DNA from: Actinomadura violacea
GTDB lineage: Bacteria; Actinomycetota; Actinomycetes; Streptosporangiales; Streptosporangiaceae
NCBI RefSeq assembly: GCF_017573465.1
Contig: NZ_JAGEPF010000005.1
Span: forward strand, 1-64,000
Length of the DNA stretch: 64,000 bases
Reading direction: 5' to 3'
The notes under the pieces: generated by a model
Told to the model about the DNA's origin: nothing
The model's input: only the letters and a program-made list of their open reading frames with translations
The model's database searches: none
Made by a program: the position numbers and the translations under genes
Shown: piece after piece, positions 26,932 to 35,720 of the stretch
Numbering within the stretch: position 1 is the stretch's first letter
Layout of the letters: each line of letters begins with the position of its first letter

Positions 26932-27234
26932 CTATTCGGTGATCCCGGCGTAGGCGATCACCTTTGTGGGGCGGAGCCGGACGACGACCTCGCCGGGTAC
27001 CCCGTTGCGCTTGCCGAGTTCCCCGGCCTGGTCCGGACCTGCGTACCTGGCGCCGGCTCGGGTGGCGACATCGACCAGCTCGTCCAGGTCCTCGCTCAAG
27101 GTCACCTCGCCGCGGGCCTCGACGTAGGCGAAGGGCGGGGCGTCGTCGTCGACGCACAGCGCCGCGCGCGGATCACGCCGCAGGTTGCGCGTCTTCGCCG
27201 CTTGGCCGTTGGTGGTGAACGCGAACGTTTCGCG
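26932..27234 (-). pseudogene. PPOX/F420-dependent oxidoreductase, 5' truncated
   Basis: About 100 codons match the latter two-thirds of a split-barrel flavin or F420-binding protein (FAFTTNGQAAKTRNLRRDPR, ALCVDDDAPPFAYVEARGEV). The N-terminal strands that should precede this are missing; the frame runs on to 27318 with unrelated sequence that overlaps the MmcQ gene. It is either a relic or a fusion that uses that ATG. Confidence 0.65.
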
Positions 27235-27265
27235 GGCGGGCACCGCCCAGCAAGTCAGTGGCCGC

Positions 27266-27634
27266 TCACCTGGTCCTGGTGCGGTGGCGGGCGGGCACCG
27301 ACGCTGCGACCAGGTCATAGGACTCCGCGACCAGGTCCTTGACCAGCGTGGCGGTGATCTCCCGGCCCGCGGCCAGGGAGATCCAGTGCCTCTTGTTCAG
27401 GTACCGGCCCACCGTGATCGATTCGTGCCGTTGCCGCAGCGACCGCGCATACTCGGGCTCGGCCTTCACGGTGATGATCTGCTCGTGCGGGTCGTCGGTG
27501 ACGATGAGGAAGACCTTCCCCGCCACTTTGTAGACGTCCAGCTTGTCGGTGAACGGCCGTCCGTGACTGACGCCGGGAAGCTCGCCGGCCGTGCTGCGGG
27601 CCAGACTCTGAAGCCGATTGCCGGTGATGGTCAT
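27266..27634 (-). CDS. MmcQ/YjbR family protein
   Basis: A 122-residue member of the MmcQ/YjbR family, a small basic fold of uncertain function sometimes described as DNA-binding. Typical patterns are ELPGVSHGRPF, VYKVAGKVFLIVTDD, YLNKRHWISL and LVAESYDLV. It lies seven bp after the stop of a second family member on the same strand, so the pair is probably one transcript and a local duplication. The two copies have diverged substantially, so the duplication is not recent. Confidence 0.88.
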   Translation of the reverse strand: MTITGNRLQSLARSTAGELPGVSHGRPFTDKLDVYKVAGKVFLIVTDDPHEQIITVKAEPEYARSLRQRHESITVGRYLNKRHWISLAAGREITATLVKDLVAESYDLVAASVPARHRTRTR

Positions 27635-27641
27635 GGCCTAC

Positions 27642-28019
27642 TCACCCGGGGCCGAACCGCGCCGGGTCGACCGGCCGGCGCGACTTGGGCAGATTGGCGA
27701 CCACCAGCCGGTAGGACTCGATGACCAGCTCCTTCACCAGTTTCTTGTCGATCGAATCGCCCGGAGACAGCGTGATCCAGTGCCGCTTGTTCATGTGATA
27801 GCCGGGAGTGATGTCCGCATACGCCTCGCACAAGGCCTGGGCGTCGTCCGGACGCGACTTCAAGATCACCACCGGCCGGCCTGGCGCCTCGGTCACCAAC
27901 ATGAACCATTTGTCCACGACCCTGGCGGCTTCCCAACCGGGCTCGAAGGAATACAGCGTGGTCGCCGGCAACTCCTCAGCCCGCTTCTGCGCCGTGTCCT
28001 GCAGAGCCTTCCCGTTCAA
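27642..28019 (-). CDS. MmcQ/YjbR family protein, TTG start
   Basis: A 125-residue paralogue of the following gene, sharing the NKRHWITLSPGD and LVIESYRLVVANLP blocks. The start is TTG at 28019, chosen because GAGGAGG lies seven to eight bases before it and no ATG or GTG fits. It is the first gene of the pair. The role is unknown. Upstream, 28020-28196 holds nothing recognisable before the next IS relic. Confidence 0.87.
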   Translation of the reverse strand: MNGKALQDTAQKRAEELPATTLYSFEPGWEAARVVDKWFMLVTEAPGRPVVILKSRPDDAQALCEAYADITPGYHMNKRHWITLSPGDSIDKKLVKELVIESYRLVVANLPKSRRPVDPARFGPG

Positions 28020-28196
28020 CGCGGCAACCTCCTCTGCGGTCGCGAGTACGAGCGCGCGGCGTCGGCACGCTCACTGCCCATCGTCCCCCCAACTCCATCA
28101 CCGAACGCTTCAACAGGCATCTCATCCGCCTTTCAGCCTCATGCCCGGCTGTTGGCGCATCCGCGCGGGGAACGGTCATGTGGGCGTAAAGGACGC

Positions 28197-28607
28197 TGTC
28201 CCTGCCGAAAACCTCGTCCGTCCAGGTCAAGCGGCATGTACGTATTCGTTGAGGGGCCCGCCCAGACGCTGGGTTCTTCGGACGTTCAACTGGGGCGATC
28301 TCGTCGGGTTCGGTGATCGGTGAAGGCAGTGGCGTAAGCGGGCGGACCTTGGCGATGCCCTGCTGAGGCCGATGCCGGTTGTAGAAGCTCTCAACCTCGC
28401 GGAGGGCATGGAGCAGGTGCGCTGGTCCCAGATCAACGTGCGGTCCAGGAACTCGCGACGGCAGGTCTGCACCCACCGCTCCATCACCGCGTTCATCCTC
28501 GGCAACCGCACCCCGGTCAGCACCACCCGGATACCCGCATCGGCCGGGACACCGTCCAACAAGTCAGGGAACTCACCATCGCGGTCGCGGACCAGGAACC
28601 GCGCCCG
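28197..28607 (-). mobile_element. Truncated integrase-core IS, C-terminal third
   Basis: It starts with the same end (TGTCCCTGCCGAAAAC) as the elements at 11685 and 14716. It is closest in sequence to the latter, and holds the transposase C terminus (VLTGVRLPRMNAVMERWVQ) in frames interrupted by two or more shifts. It stops abruptly at about 28607 where IS110 sequence begins. Confidence 0.78.
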
Positions 28608-28628
28608 CCAGAACGCTGCTCGGGGGCG

Positions 28629-28823
28629 GAGTTCCTCGCCGCGTTCACCAGCATCCGACTTTCACCAGAGCCCCGCCGCTTCTACGTCCGCAAGAAGACC
28701 GAGGGCAAGCACCACGCCGAAGCGGTCATCGCCCTCGCCCGGCGCCGCGTGAACGTCCTCTGGGCCCTCATACGAGACCGGCGCTGCTACCAGTCGCCCT
28801 CCGCTCAGCCCGCCGCTGCTTGA
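28629..28823 (+). pseudogene. IS110-family transposase, C-terminal remnant
   Basis: Sixty-four codons ending at TGA 28821-28823 match the transposase_20 C terminus (SPEPRRFYVRKKTEGKHHAE, ALARRRVNVLWALIRD). The rest of the gene is missing; the fragment is joined to the truncated integrase-core IS. Confidence 0.75.
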
Positions 28824-28972
28824 CCGCAGACATTGGGAAGTCGCCCTTGCAGCTAGCGGCGGCAAGCACCCGGCGGGCGCAACGGAGAGCCGTTTCAATG
28901 CCCCGGCCTGTCGCTGTGGCGGATGCCGGCCCCCTGAGACCTTCAGCATCCCAACCAGGCCAGAGTAGACAG

Positions 28973-29485
28973 ATGGACCAAGCCTTGGCCGTGGATGAGA
29001 ACACGGGGAACACTCTGACCGCGTTCCTGCCCGCCATAGACGACGCCGCAGTGCCCGACGACGCACCGATGCCGGCAGCGCTAACCGCGGTCTGGTGCGG
29101 TCGGCAACTGCTCCTGGTGTTCAATCGCTTCCGCCGGCAATGGGAACTACCAGGCGGCCGGATCGACCCTGGCGAGACACCGCGCCAAGCCGCCATCCGC
29201 GAACTCCGTGAGGAAAGCGGCCTGGACCTGCCCGACCTCGCCCTCGCCGGGTACGCACGCTTCCGGCTCACCACCCCGCCGCGCCAGGAATACGCCGCCG
29301 TCTACATTGCCGAGGTTCCCGCCCGCCACCATGACTTCGTCCCCAACGACGAGATCAGCGCCATCTGCTGGTGGGACATCACCAAGCCACCGCCGGGCGA
29401 CACGCAGGTCCTGGACACGACCCTCGCCCATCAGACACGCGTCAATCCCCGGCCCGAGCCGGCCGGCAAGAGGCCTAACGACTGA
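28973..29485 (+). CDS. NUDIX hydrolase
   Basis: A protein of about 170 residues with a complete Nudix box, GGRIDPGETPRQAAIRELRE followed by ESGLDL. It would hydrolyse a nucleoside diphosphate linked to another group, with the box glutamates binding magnesium. The pre-box WELPGG is typical. The start is uncertain: ATG 28973 has a weak ribosome site, and the open frame extends back to 28820 into the IS110 relic. The stop codon lies inside a 48-bp repeat (29481 onward), so an insertion may have replaced the original 3' end. Confidence 0.82.
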   Translation: MDQALAVDENTGNTLTAFLPAIDDAAVPDDAPMPAALTAVWCGRQLLLVFNRFRRQWELPGGRIDPGETPRQAAIRELREESGLDLPDLALAGYARFRLTTPPRQEYAAVYIAEVPARHHDFVPNDEISAICWWDITKPPPGDTQVLDTTLAHQTRVNPRPEPAGKRPND

Positions 29486-29594
29486 CAAATGGTCCGCCAG
29501 GCGACTGACAATCTCTTCGCGCTCAACAACCTGAATTGGCGTTTCCGTTAAGCGCGAAGAGAATGTCAGATGCTTCGGCAGGTCATTTGTCAGT
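29481..29594. repeat. Inverted pair of 48-bp repeats (R1 and R2)
   Basis: R1 (29481-29527) and R2 (29547-29594, inverted) are near-identical: each begins ACTGACAAATG and ends CTCTTCGCGCT plus AAC. They are separated by only 19 bp and can fold into a long imperfect hairpin. A third copy is at 30400. The layout, with TGACA repeated inside each unit, resembles the ends of an insertion sequence placed head to head. Confidence 0.75.
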
Positions 29595-29687
29595 GCTGAA
29601 CGACCCTGTACGGGCTCCCGCGGAGACGTCGACGTCGCGTCGCCCTCCGCCCGACCCATCCCCATGGCGTCGAGCGCGGAGCAAATG

Positions 29688-30236
29688 TCAGTCGTTGATG
29701 TTGGGTTCGTCTTGGTCACCTTGGACGGTGGTGGCGCGTTCGGTGTTCAGCAGCGTCTCGACGCGGTTCTGGGCGTGCTCCACCGCCTCGGCGAGGTCGC
29801 GTTTCATCCTGCGGATGGCGTCGGGATCCACCAGTGAGATGAGACCGGCGTCGATGCCCGCGGTCCGGGCGAAGGAACGGACCCAACCGCGGACCTCGGA
29901 GTCGTCGATGGGGAACTCGTAAGAGGGCACCGAACAGAGGGCGCGTTCGAGGTTCTCGGCATGGAAGGAGATGAGCGACAGGTCCTTGATCAGCTCGTTG
30001 GAGAAGTCGGCATCGAGGTCGTAGATACGGCGGTGAGCCCGGTCGATGGCGCGGAGGCGGGCCAGGACGCGGCGGGCGGCGCGGCGACGGGTGTGCATGA
30101 GCGCGATGGCGTGGGTGCGCTCGCGCAGGGCTCGGTCGAGGACGGGGTCGACGGAGGCGACCTGGTGGGCGATGCCGGTGAGAGTGAGGGCCAGTTCGTG
30201 AAGTGCGGAACTTCGGCCGGCGGGAGCGGCGTTCAG
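29688..30236 (-). CDS. Hypothetical helical protein
   Basis: A protein of about 182 residues, strongly helical (DRALRERTHAIALMHTRRRA, DLDADFSNELIKDLSLISFH), with no domain I recognise, no membrane segment and an acidic tail. No ATG or GTG fits, and a perfect GGAGGAGG lies five bases before an in-frame CTG at 30236, so a CTG start is suggested; the frame is open to 30446. The upstream end lies close to the R3 repeat, and the gene may have lost its original start. Confidence 0.55.
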   Translation of the reverse strand: MNAAPAGRSSALHELALTLTGIAHQVASVDPVLDRALRERTHAIALMHTRRRAARRVLARLRAIDRAHRRIYDLDADFSNELIKDLSLISFHAENLERALCSVPSYEFPIDDSEVRGWVRSFARTAGIDAGLISLVDPDAIRRMKRDLAEAVEHAQNRVETLLNTERATTVQGDQDEPNIND

Positions 30237-30399
30237 CGGTACCTCCTCCGTACGCGGCGGGTCCTGAGCGACGTCATCGGGACCTTCGTCGCGCGTCCTG
30301 GCAAACGACCGTCCACAGCTACCGGCCACGCCGAGTTCGGCCTGCGCGCGGTGCTGCGCGACCTCGGCGTCCCCGGCAGCCCGTACGGGCCGTTTCGGC

Positions 30400-30447
30400 A
30401 CTGACAGATGATCCATCGAAACGGCTGACATTCTTCCCGCGCTCAAC
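30400..30447 (+). repeat. Third copy of the 48-bp repeat (R3)
   Basis: It begins ACTGACAGATG and ends CCCGCGCTCAAC, in the same orientation as R1. As with R1, its second to fifth bases supply the TGA that closes a plus-strand frame, here one ending DLGVPGSPYGPFRH, which looks like a broken gene of unknown family. Confidence 0.7.
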
Positions 30448-30488
30448 AGTTTCGTCGAGGCGCGGCACTCAGGCGAGACGATCTCGGG

Positions 30489-30842
30489 GTGAGGTGCTGG
30501 GCGTGCGGGGCCGATCAGCCGACCGAGTATCGGGAGCGTGGCCGACGGCGTGATCTGTCACCGACCGCCGACTACCAGGGCATCCCGTCTGCACACCGTT
30601 CGGGCACCGGCGGAAGCGGGCGGCCGATCGGACCGAGGCGCAAGAGCCGGCCCGGCGACCGCCCACCCGACCGGTACGTGTGGTGGACGCTGTTCGAAGA
30701 ACAGCGCGGCCAAGCCCTCACTCTCGGCCAGGTCCTGCTCGCGTGCCTTCTGGAGCTCACCACCACCCGCACCAGCACCAGCACCAGCACCCAGGAGACC
30801 CGCGACAACATCACCACCGCCGCCCGGCTGATCTTCCGCTGA
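30489..30842 (+). CDS. Hypothetical small protein with N-terminal CxxC
   Basis: A 117-residue frame from GTG 30489 opens MRCWACGADQPTEYRERG, suggesting half a zinc ribbon, and later has a helix (QALTLGQVLLACLLEL) followed by a Thr/Ser repeat (TSTSTST) from a CACCAG run. The composition is only partly convincing and no relatives come to mind. It may be a small genuine gene or a decayed one. Confidence 0.35.
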   Translation: MRCWACGADQPTEYRERGRRRDLSPTADYQGIPSAHRSGTGGSGRPIGPRRKSRPGDRPPDRYVWWTLFEEQRGQALTLGQVLLACLLELTTTRTSTSTSTQETRDNITTAARLIFR

Positions 30843-31210
30843 CGCCGACGATCAAGCGGCCCGCACGAGGCGCTCGCAGGATCGGCCCGCGCAATCGACT
30901 GAACCCGGTGGCGGGGAATCGCCCGCACTGTTTCTGAATCTCATCAATAGCCTCGCGGCCTTGCAACCGCCAGATGCGACGTGGAGGACTGGTGCGGGCT
31001 GTTCACCGGCCACGACGGCATTCACGACTACTGCTGAGACGACGGATCGTCCGGCCGGTGGCGGGCGATGCGCTCGCGCCGCAACCCCGGCTCCGCGGCC
31101 ACTCCTGGGTTCCAGAACCGTCCAGATCGACGATCAGCACGGATCGTAAGCGCGTTGTGATCACCGATGGGCATCATCGTCACCATGACGCCACGGAGGC
31201 AGCAGCGCGG
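30843..31210. other. No recognisable gene
   Basis: About 370 bases. An AT-richer stretch around 30930-30950 is the only landmark and could carry a promoter for the next gene. Confidence 0.4.
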
Positions 31211-32008
31211 ATGAGTACGGCTCGAACGCCGGGCCCAGCTCAGGTGAGGAGCGGGGGCAGGGGCTGCCGGTTGGTGGTAATGGCGCTGATCGGAGCGGCC
31301 GTGTTCGCCGCCTGGAGGACGTGCGCTCCGGACCGGCCCGAGCATGCGCCGCCGCTGCTGATCGGAACCGCCAGGCCGGGCACCACGCGCATCGCCCCGG
31401 GAACGGTCGGCCGGCCGGACGGCTTCGTCGACGGAACGGGCTGGCCGGACGCGTGCGCGTTCCTCAGCGACGCGGAGATCCGAGCCGTCCTGCCACAGGC
31501 GGCCCGGATCCGGCGGACGGGCGGCGAGGTCGGGCTGAGCACGATGAACGCGTTCGACGCCACCGGCGGCCCGCTGACAGCACCACGCGCTAGCTGTACG
31601 TACAAGTTCGAGGTGCCCGGGCTGAACGGGGTCGTCATCAGAGTGGTGGAGGAGATCGACGCGCGTCCCGAGGTCGTGGACATGAACTGGTCGAACCTGA
31701 TCTCCCACCGCGATGACGTGCCCGGTGCCCTCGGCGCCGAGAACTGCGCGGCGGGGACCGCCGCCCAGCCCATGACCTGCCGAAAAGGCCAGCTGGCCTA
31801 TGACGTGAGTTTCGACCTCCTGCAGGCCTTCTCCACGACCGCACTGCGCGGCCGCAAGCTGCACGTAAGGCACGGCGGCAAGTCCACCGCCTTCGATCTC
31901 GACGACGACAGACGCGGCCTCGGCCGCTTCCAGAACACTGTCATCGAACCGGAACTGGCAAAGACGATCAACGCGAAGATCGTCAAAGCCGACCGGGCCC
32001 GCCCCTGA
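31211..32008 (+). CDS. Membrane-anchored extracytoplasmic protein, DUF3558-like
   Basis: A 265-residue protein with a short cytosolic start, one membrane helix (about 23-37, VVMALIGAAVFAAW) and an outer domain. The outer domain has the layout of DUF3558-like lipoproteins: PDACAFLSDAEIRAVLP, then a Cys in ASCTYKFEVPG, and later two more cysteines (AENCAAG, PMTCRKG) that could pair. There is no lipobox, so it is a membrane anchor and not a lipoprotein. Function is unknown. The start at 31211 follows a poor ribosome site. It has no operon partner. Confidence 0.72.
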   Translation: MSTARTPGPAQVRSGGRGCRLVVMALIGAAVFAAWRTCAPDRPEHAPPLLIGTARPGTTRIAPGTVGRPDGFVDGTGWPDACAFLSDAEIRAVLPQAARIRRTGGEVGLSTMNAFDATGGPLTAPRASCTYKFEVPGLNGVVIRVVEEIDARPEVVDMNWSNLISHRDDVPGALGAENCAAGTAAQPMTCRKGQLAYDVSFDLLQAFSTTALRGRKLHVRHGGKSTAFDLDDDRRGLGRFQNTVIEPELAKTINAKIVKADRARP

Positions 32009-32193
32009 CCGCCGGCGCGCAGGCCCTCCACGATCCGCGCGGCCAACTCCGCGCCGGGACCTCACCATCGGCCGGGTTGATCGTTCCGACCCCGGCCCTG
32101 CCGGACGGGTGCCCCGCGGCCGACGAGTGTCTGTGACCCTGCGCACCGTCCGCTAGAGGGATCGTCGTCGTGCCGGACGAATGCCAGGCCCGG

Positions 32194-32850
32194 TCAATGG
32201 GCCGGATTCTCGCTGAGAACATGCAACGGGCCGAGGGCTCCGCCGGCGTTGTATCGGTAGCCCGTGATGCCGGCGAAGACCTCGATGATCGGCGCCTCGT
32301 TTCCTCCGGATACCGCACGGGCCGTTCGTACCGGGACGTTCAGCATGGCGGCCCGCCGCCCCGGCAGGGTGTCCGGGTCGAATTCGAACACCTCCCACTC
32401 CTCGGGCGGCGGGGCGAGGCAGAATTCGAGATAGTCCGCCGCCTTGGCCCCTTCGCTCTCGATTTCCACGAGTTCGGCGAAGGGCGCCGGCGGCTCCCCG
32501 ATGGTGTAGAGCAGACCGCCCTCGTCCTCCACCGCCGCCTTCCATGTCATCCCGCCATCGGTCCAGCAGGCGGCGCTGAAGCCCATCGACGTCTCCATGA
32601 CCTCGAAGGTGAGGAGCCGCGTACCGGTGCTGAGGCTGCGCAATCCGTCCTCGTCGTTGTGCAGCGTGCGCTTCTGGTCGACGATGAAGGTCCAGCCGTC
32701 GATCGGCGAGCTGACGCACCAGCCCGGTGTACGGCTGGAGGTGGCGGTGTCGTGATCGGCCGTCCGGCCGCCGGCCCGCCTGCCCAACCGCGAGGCGACC
32801 TCGTCGACCGGCAGGTTCTCGACCGCGATGACCGAATGGTTGAATCCCAT
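32194..32850 (-). CDS. Hypothetical protein, 218 residues
   Basis: I do not recognise this protein. It is soluble, acidic and Trp-rich, opening MGFNHSVIAVENLPVDEVAS. Several features suggest a two-repeat beta-sandwich or VOC-like sensor: GWTFIVDQKRTLHNDEDG, then ETSMGFSAACWTDGGMTWKA, then LYTIGEPPAPFAELVEIESE. It lacks signal peptide and membrane segments. The start at 32850 is the only methionine giving a compact protein. It is isolated and divergent from nothing obvious. Confidence 0.7.
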   Translation of the reverse strand: MGFNHSVIAVENLPVDEVASRLGRRAGGRTADHDTATSSRTPGWCVSSPIDGWTFIVDQKRTLHNDEDGLRSLSTGTRLLTFEVMETSMGFSAACWTDGGMTWKAAVEDEGGLLYTIGEPPAPFAELVEIESEGAKAADYLEFCLAPPPEEWEVFEFDPDTLPGRRAAMLNVPVRTARAVSGGNEAPIIEVFAGITGYRYNAGGALGPLHVLSENPAH

Positions 32851-33198
32851 GACCGCCCTTCCTCGTGAACGACCACCGGAGCCTATTGCCGGGCTTTCCC
32901 CACGTCGACCCCGCGCCCGCAATCAAGGCGACGAGATCGAACGGGCGCCGTCCCGGCGCGTTGGACCATGCATTTCATCGTGCACAGGTCCTTTCCAGAG
33001 ATGTGTTCTGGTGAGGCTCAGGGCGGTGTTAGCCCACCTCCGGGGCCCGCTTTCGCATTTCAGGTGCCGGTGATGGCCTCCTTCCGCAAGTGGTGACGGT
33101 GTGCCGTCATGACGGCAGGACACGGACACCCTCGCGTATGCGTCCGGCTCGGTTCGTCAGGCCGACCCGTGCCAGCGCGAGGTGGCGCTCGTCTGGCG
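32851..33198. other. No recognisable gene
   Basis: About 350 bases without a supported frame, between two minus-strand transcripts; it probably holds the promoter of the 32850 gene and the end of the aldo/keto reductase operon. Confidence 0.4.
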
Positions 33199-34056
33199 TC
33201 ACTTGCCGCTGAAGACAGGGAAGGCGCTGTGGTCGCCGTAGTCCACATCGCGCAGGCCCCGCAGTGCGTCCATGTCCGCGTCGGAGATCTCGAAGTCGAC
33301 GTCGGCGTTGGAGCGCATGTGCTCGGGGTTCGCCGTCTTGGGCAGCGACACCGTGCCCAACTGGAGGGTGTAGCGGATGCACAGTTGAGGGACGGACACC
33401 CCGTACTTCTCGGCCATCACCCGGATTCCGGCGTTCTTCAGCATCGCACCGTGGGCGATCGGTGAGTACGCCTCGACGAGGATCTGCTTGCTCTCGCAGT
33501 AGGCCAGCAGCTCGGCGGGGGTGTTCCCGGCGTGCACGAGCAGCTGGTTGACGTGCGGGACGACGGTCGCGCCCTGCAGGACGTTCTCCAGGTCGTGCTG
33601 CTGGAAGTTGGAGACGCCGATGGCCCGGATCTTCCCGGCCTGGTGGGCGTCCTCCAGGGCACGCCACGCCTCGCGGTTGCCCTGGGCGTAGTCGCCGCCA
33701 CGGAAGTCGTCCCACGGCTGCGGGCTGTGGATCAGCATCAGGTCGATACGGTCCAGGTCCAGCTTTACCAGAGAGCCGTCGATCGCGGCGAGCGCCCGGT
33801 CGTAGTCCTTGATCTCCGCGGCGAGCTTGGTCGAGACGAACAGCTCCTCGCGGGGCACCCCCGAGGTGCGCACGCCCTCACCGACGCCGCGCTCGTTGCC
33901 GTAGGCCTGGGCGGTGTCGACGTTGCGGTAGCCGATCTGCACGGCCGCGCGGACCGCGTCGGCCGCCTTGTCGTCGTCGATGAACCAGGTGCCGAGCCCC
34001 AGCCTGGGAATCTCGACGCCGTTCGACAGCGTGTAGGTCTCCTCCAGGACGGTCAT
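33199..34056 (-). CDS. Aldo/keto reductase (2,5-diketogluconate reductase-like)
   Basis: A 285-residue NADPH-dependent reductase of the AKR5-like branch. The catalytic Asp-Tyr-Lys-His set is present in NVDTAQAYGNE, FVSTKLAAE and LMLIHSPQPW; the C-terminal half includes KTANPEHMRSNADV for the cofactor phosphate. Its ATG overlaps the stop of the cupin gene as ATGA. With the cupin and CMD proteins it forms a three-gene operon seen in many actinomycetes and proteobacteria, usually read as oxidative or electrophile detoxification. The substrate is unknown. Confidence 0.94.
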   Translation of the reverse strand: MTVLEETYTLSNGVEIPRLGLGTWFIDDDKAADAVRAAVQIGYRNVDTAQAYGNERGVGEGVRTSGVPREELFVSTKLAAEIKDYDRALAAIDGSLVKLDLDRIDLMLIHSPQPWDDFRGGDYAQGNREAWRALEDAHQAGKIRAIGVSNFQQHDLENVLQGATVVPHVNQLLVHAGNTPAELLAYCESKQILVEAYSPIAHGAMLKNAGIRVMAEKYGVSVPQLCIRYTLQLGTVSLPKTANPEHMRSNADVDFEISDADMDALRGLRDVDYGDHSAFPVFSGK

Positions 34057-34487
34057 GCGTTCGCTCCGTTCTTCGGCAGCTTGCCGTACACCTCGTCGGT
34101 GACCGGCTCCAGCCACTCGTTGCCGACACCTTCGCCCGGGGTGATGAAGGCGAGGTGGGAGAACCACGCGTCGGCCTTCGCACCATGCCAGTGCTTGGTG
34201 CCCGCCGGAACGCGGATCACCGTGCCCGGCTCCATGCTGATGGGGTCCTCTCCCTCGGCCTGGTACCAGCCGCTGCCTGCTGTGCACAGCAGGATCTGGT
34301 CCCCGCCGCCGTTCGTGCCGTGGTGGACGTGCCAGTTGTTGCGGCAGCCCGGCTCGAAGGAGACGTTGCTGACGGGAACGCTGCCCGAGGCGAGCGGAGC
34401 CAGGTAGCTCTGGCCGATGAAGTACTGCGCGTAGGCGTCGTTCTTCTCGCCGAGCGGGAAGATCTGGTCGAATCCGATGCCGGTCAT
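34053..34487 (-). CDS. Cupin-domain protein
   Basis: A 144-residue single-domain cupin with the first metal-binding motif at NNWHVHHGTNGGGDQ (two His plus a distal Glu/Gln) and the second at GTVIRVPAGTKHWHGA. The fold binds Fe, Mn or Ni and can serve as a dioxygenase, isomerase or lyase. Members linked to carboxymuconolactone-decarboxylase-like proteins are frequent in this operon type. It is translationally coupled to the aldo/keto reductase gene and lies 71 bp after the CMD gene. Confidence 0.9.
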   Translation of the reverse strand: MTGIGFDQIFPLGEKNDAYAQYFIGQSYLAPLASGSVPVSNVSFEPGCRNNWHVHHGTNGGGDQILLCTAGSGWYQAEGEDPISMEPGTVIRVPAGTKHWHGAKADAWFSHLAFITPGEGVGNEWLEPVTDEVYGKLPKNGANA

Positions 34488-34558
34488 CTTGTTCCTCTTC
34501 TTTGGGCTCACTACGCCCCGCTGGTCGTGCGGCGCCGGTCTGCTGCTCGCGCCGGGGA

Positions 34559-34879
34559 TCAGGCAGAGCGCTCGTCCGCGATCTTCTTCAGCAGGGTGAT
34601 CGCGGTCATGGCGTTGGGCCAGCCGGCGTAGAACGCCAGGTGCGTGATCGCCTCGGACAGCTCCTCCACGCTGAGCCCGTTGTCCAGGGCCACACCGAGG
34701 TGGTAACCGACCTGCTCGCTGCGGTAGAGGGCCGCCAGCACACTGACGGTGACCAGGCTTCGGTCCCTCGCGGACAGGCCGGGGCGTTCCCAGATGTCGC
34801 CGAACAGGACCTCGTTGGTGACGTCGACGAGCTTGGGCGCGATCTGCGCGAGTTCCTGCGGGGCGGACTGCTTGGGCAC
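34559..34879 (-). CDS. Carboxymuconolactone-decarboxylase-like protein
   Basis: A 106-residue all-helical CMD-family protein (PKLVDVTNEVLFGDIWERPG, ARDRSLVTVSVLAAL, THLAFYAGWPNAMTA). It lacks the CxxC of AhpD-type peroxidases, so it belongs with the decarboxylase or unknown branch. It is the first gene of an operon with the cupin and aldo/keto reductase. The GTG start at 34879 follows AGGAG. Confidence 0.9.
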   Translation of the reverse strand: MPKQSAPQELAQIAPKLVDVTNEVLFGDIWERPGLSARDRSLVTVSVLAALYRSEQVGYHLGVALDNGLSVEELSEAITHLAFYAGWPNAMTAITLLKKIADERSA

Positions 34880-35143
34880 GGAAGAACTCCTATGGTGGAA
34901 GGTCGGTCGGCTTTCGGGTGGGCTCGGTCGATCCCGGCACAGCCTGGGAACAAGCAGCCCCACGACTGTCCACTACCCAGATAACCGCAGGTCAGAAGCC
35001 GAGAGCCTGGCCTGATGATCTGGGTGGGGGTGCCGGTAAGAACCGTGTCGTGAGCCCCGACAGCGTGTGGGACGGCCGTGCGTCTTGCGGCGGCCTGCCG
35101 GAAGACGCACGGCCGGCTCACTGTCTGAGCTGCGAGGTCGATC

Positions 35144-35326
35144 TCAGTGGGTGGTGAAGCCGCCGTCGACCGGCAGTGCGACGCCGATGACGAAGGCCGC
35201 GGCCGGGCTGCACAGCCACAGGACGGCGTTGGCGATCTCGTCGGCGGTGCCCAGGCGGCCGACGGGCTGCTGCTTCATGATGTCGGCCATGGCCTCGGCT
35301 TGGCCTTCGAGCATGTCGGCGACCAT
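35144..35326 (-). pseudogene. SDR oxidoreductase, C-terminal remnant
   Basis: Sixty codons match the C terminus of a classical short-chain dehydrogenase (QQPVGRLGTADEIANAVLWL, ALPVDGGFTTH). The cofactor and catalytic regions are missing and IS5 sequence begins directly upstream, so the gene was cut by that insertion or by a deletion beside it. Confidence 0.75.
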
Positions 35327-35330
35327 GGGG

Positions 35331-35550
35331 GCGAGATGGTCTGCGAGGAGGCACCGAACGCCGGCGGGACCTGCCGCCAGGCACAGCCGGTGGTGGCCGC
35401 GAACATGATCAACGCCGGCACCTCCCGGTCACCCGCACGACGCCGCCCACCGCCCTGCGGACGCGCTGGTGCGGGCGGCGCCACCCGCTGGATCAGCTCC
35501 ACAACTCATCTGGAACCAGGCGCCCCACCATCGTGGTGGCAGATCACCAA
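35331..35550 (-). pseudogene. IS5-family transposase, N-terminal remnant
   Basis: The start VGRLVPDELW is followed, after a one-base shift, by ELIQRVAPPAPARPQGGGRR and ATTGCAWRQVPPAFG, the N-terminal domain of IS5-type transposases. The catalytic part is gone; the fragment ends where the SDR remnant starts. Confidence 0.72.
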
Positions 35551-35720
35551 CCATCACACCTAACGAAACGATCGTCTTCAGATATTGTCGCGGGCTGTCC
35601 CTCTCACCGACGCGTTGAGTAGCGTCAACGCGCGGAACGGGCCCGGATCCCGGAATCGAGTGCCCTCGCGCGTCCTCGTTTCGCGCCTCTTTATCCGTGC
35701 CTTCTTCGTTCCGTGGGGCT

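Noticed and set aside
30770..30795. CACCAG repeats as a CRISPR-like or regulatory array
   Set aside because: Simple hexanucleotide run encoding Ser/Thr within a frame, with no spacers.
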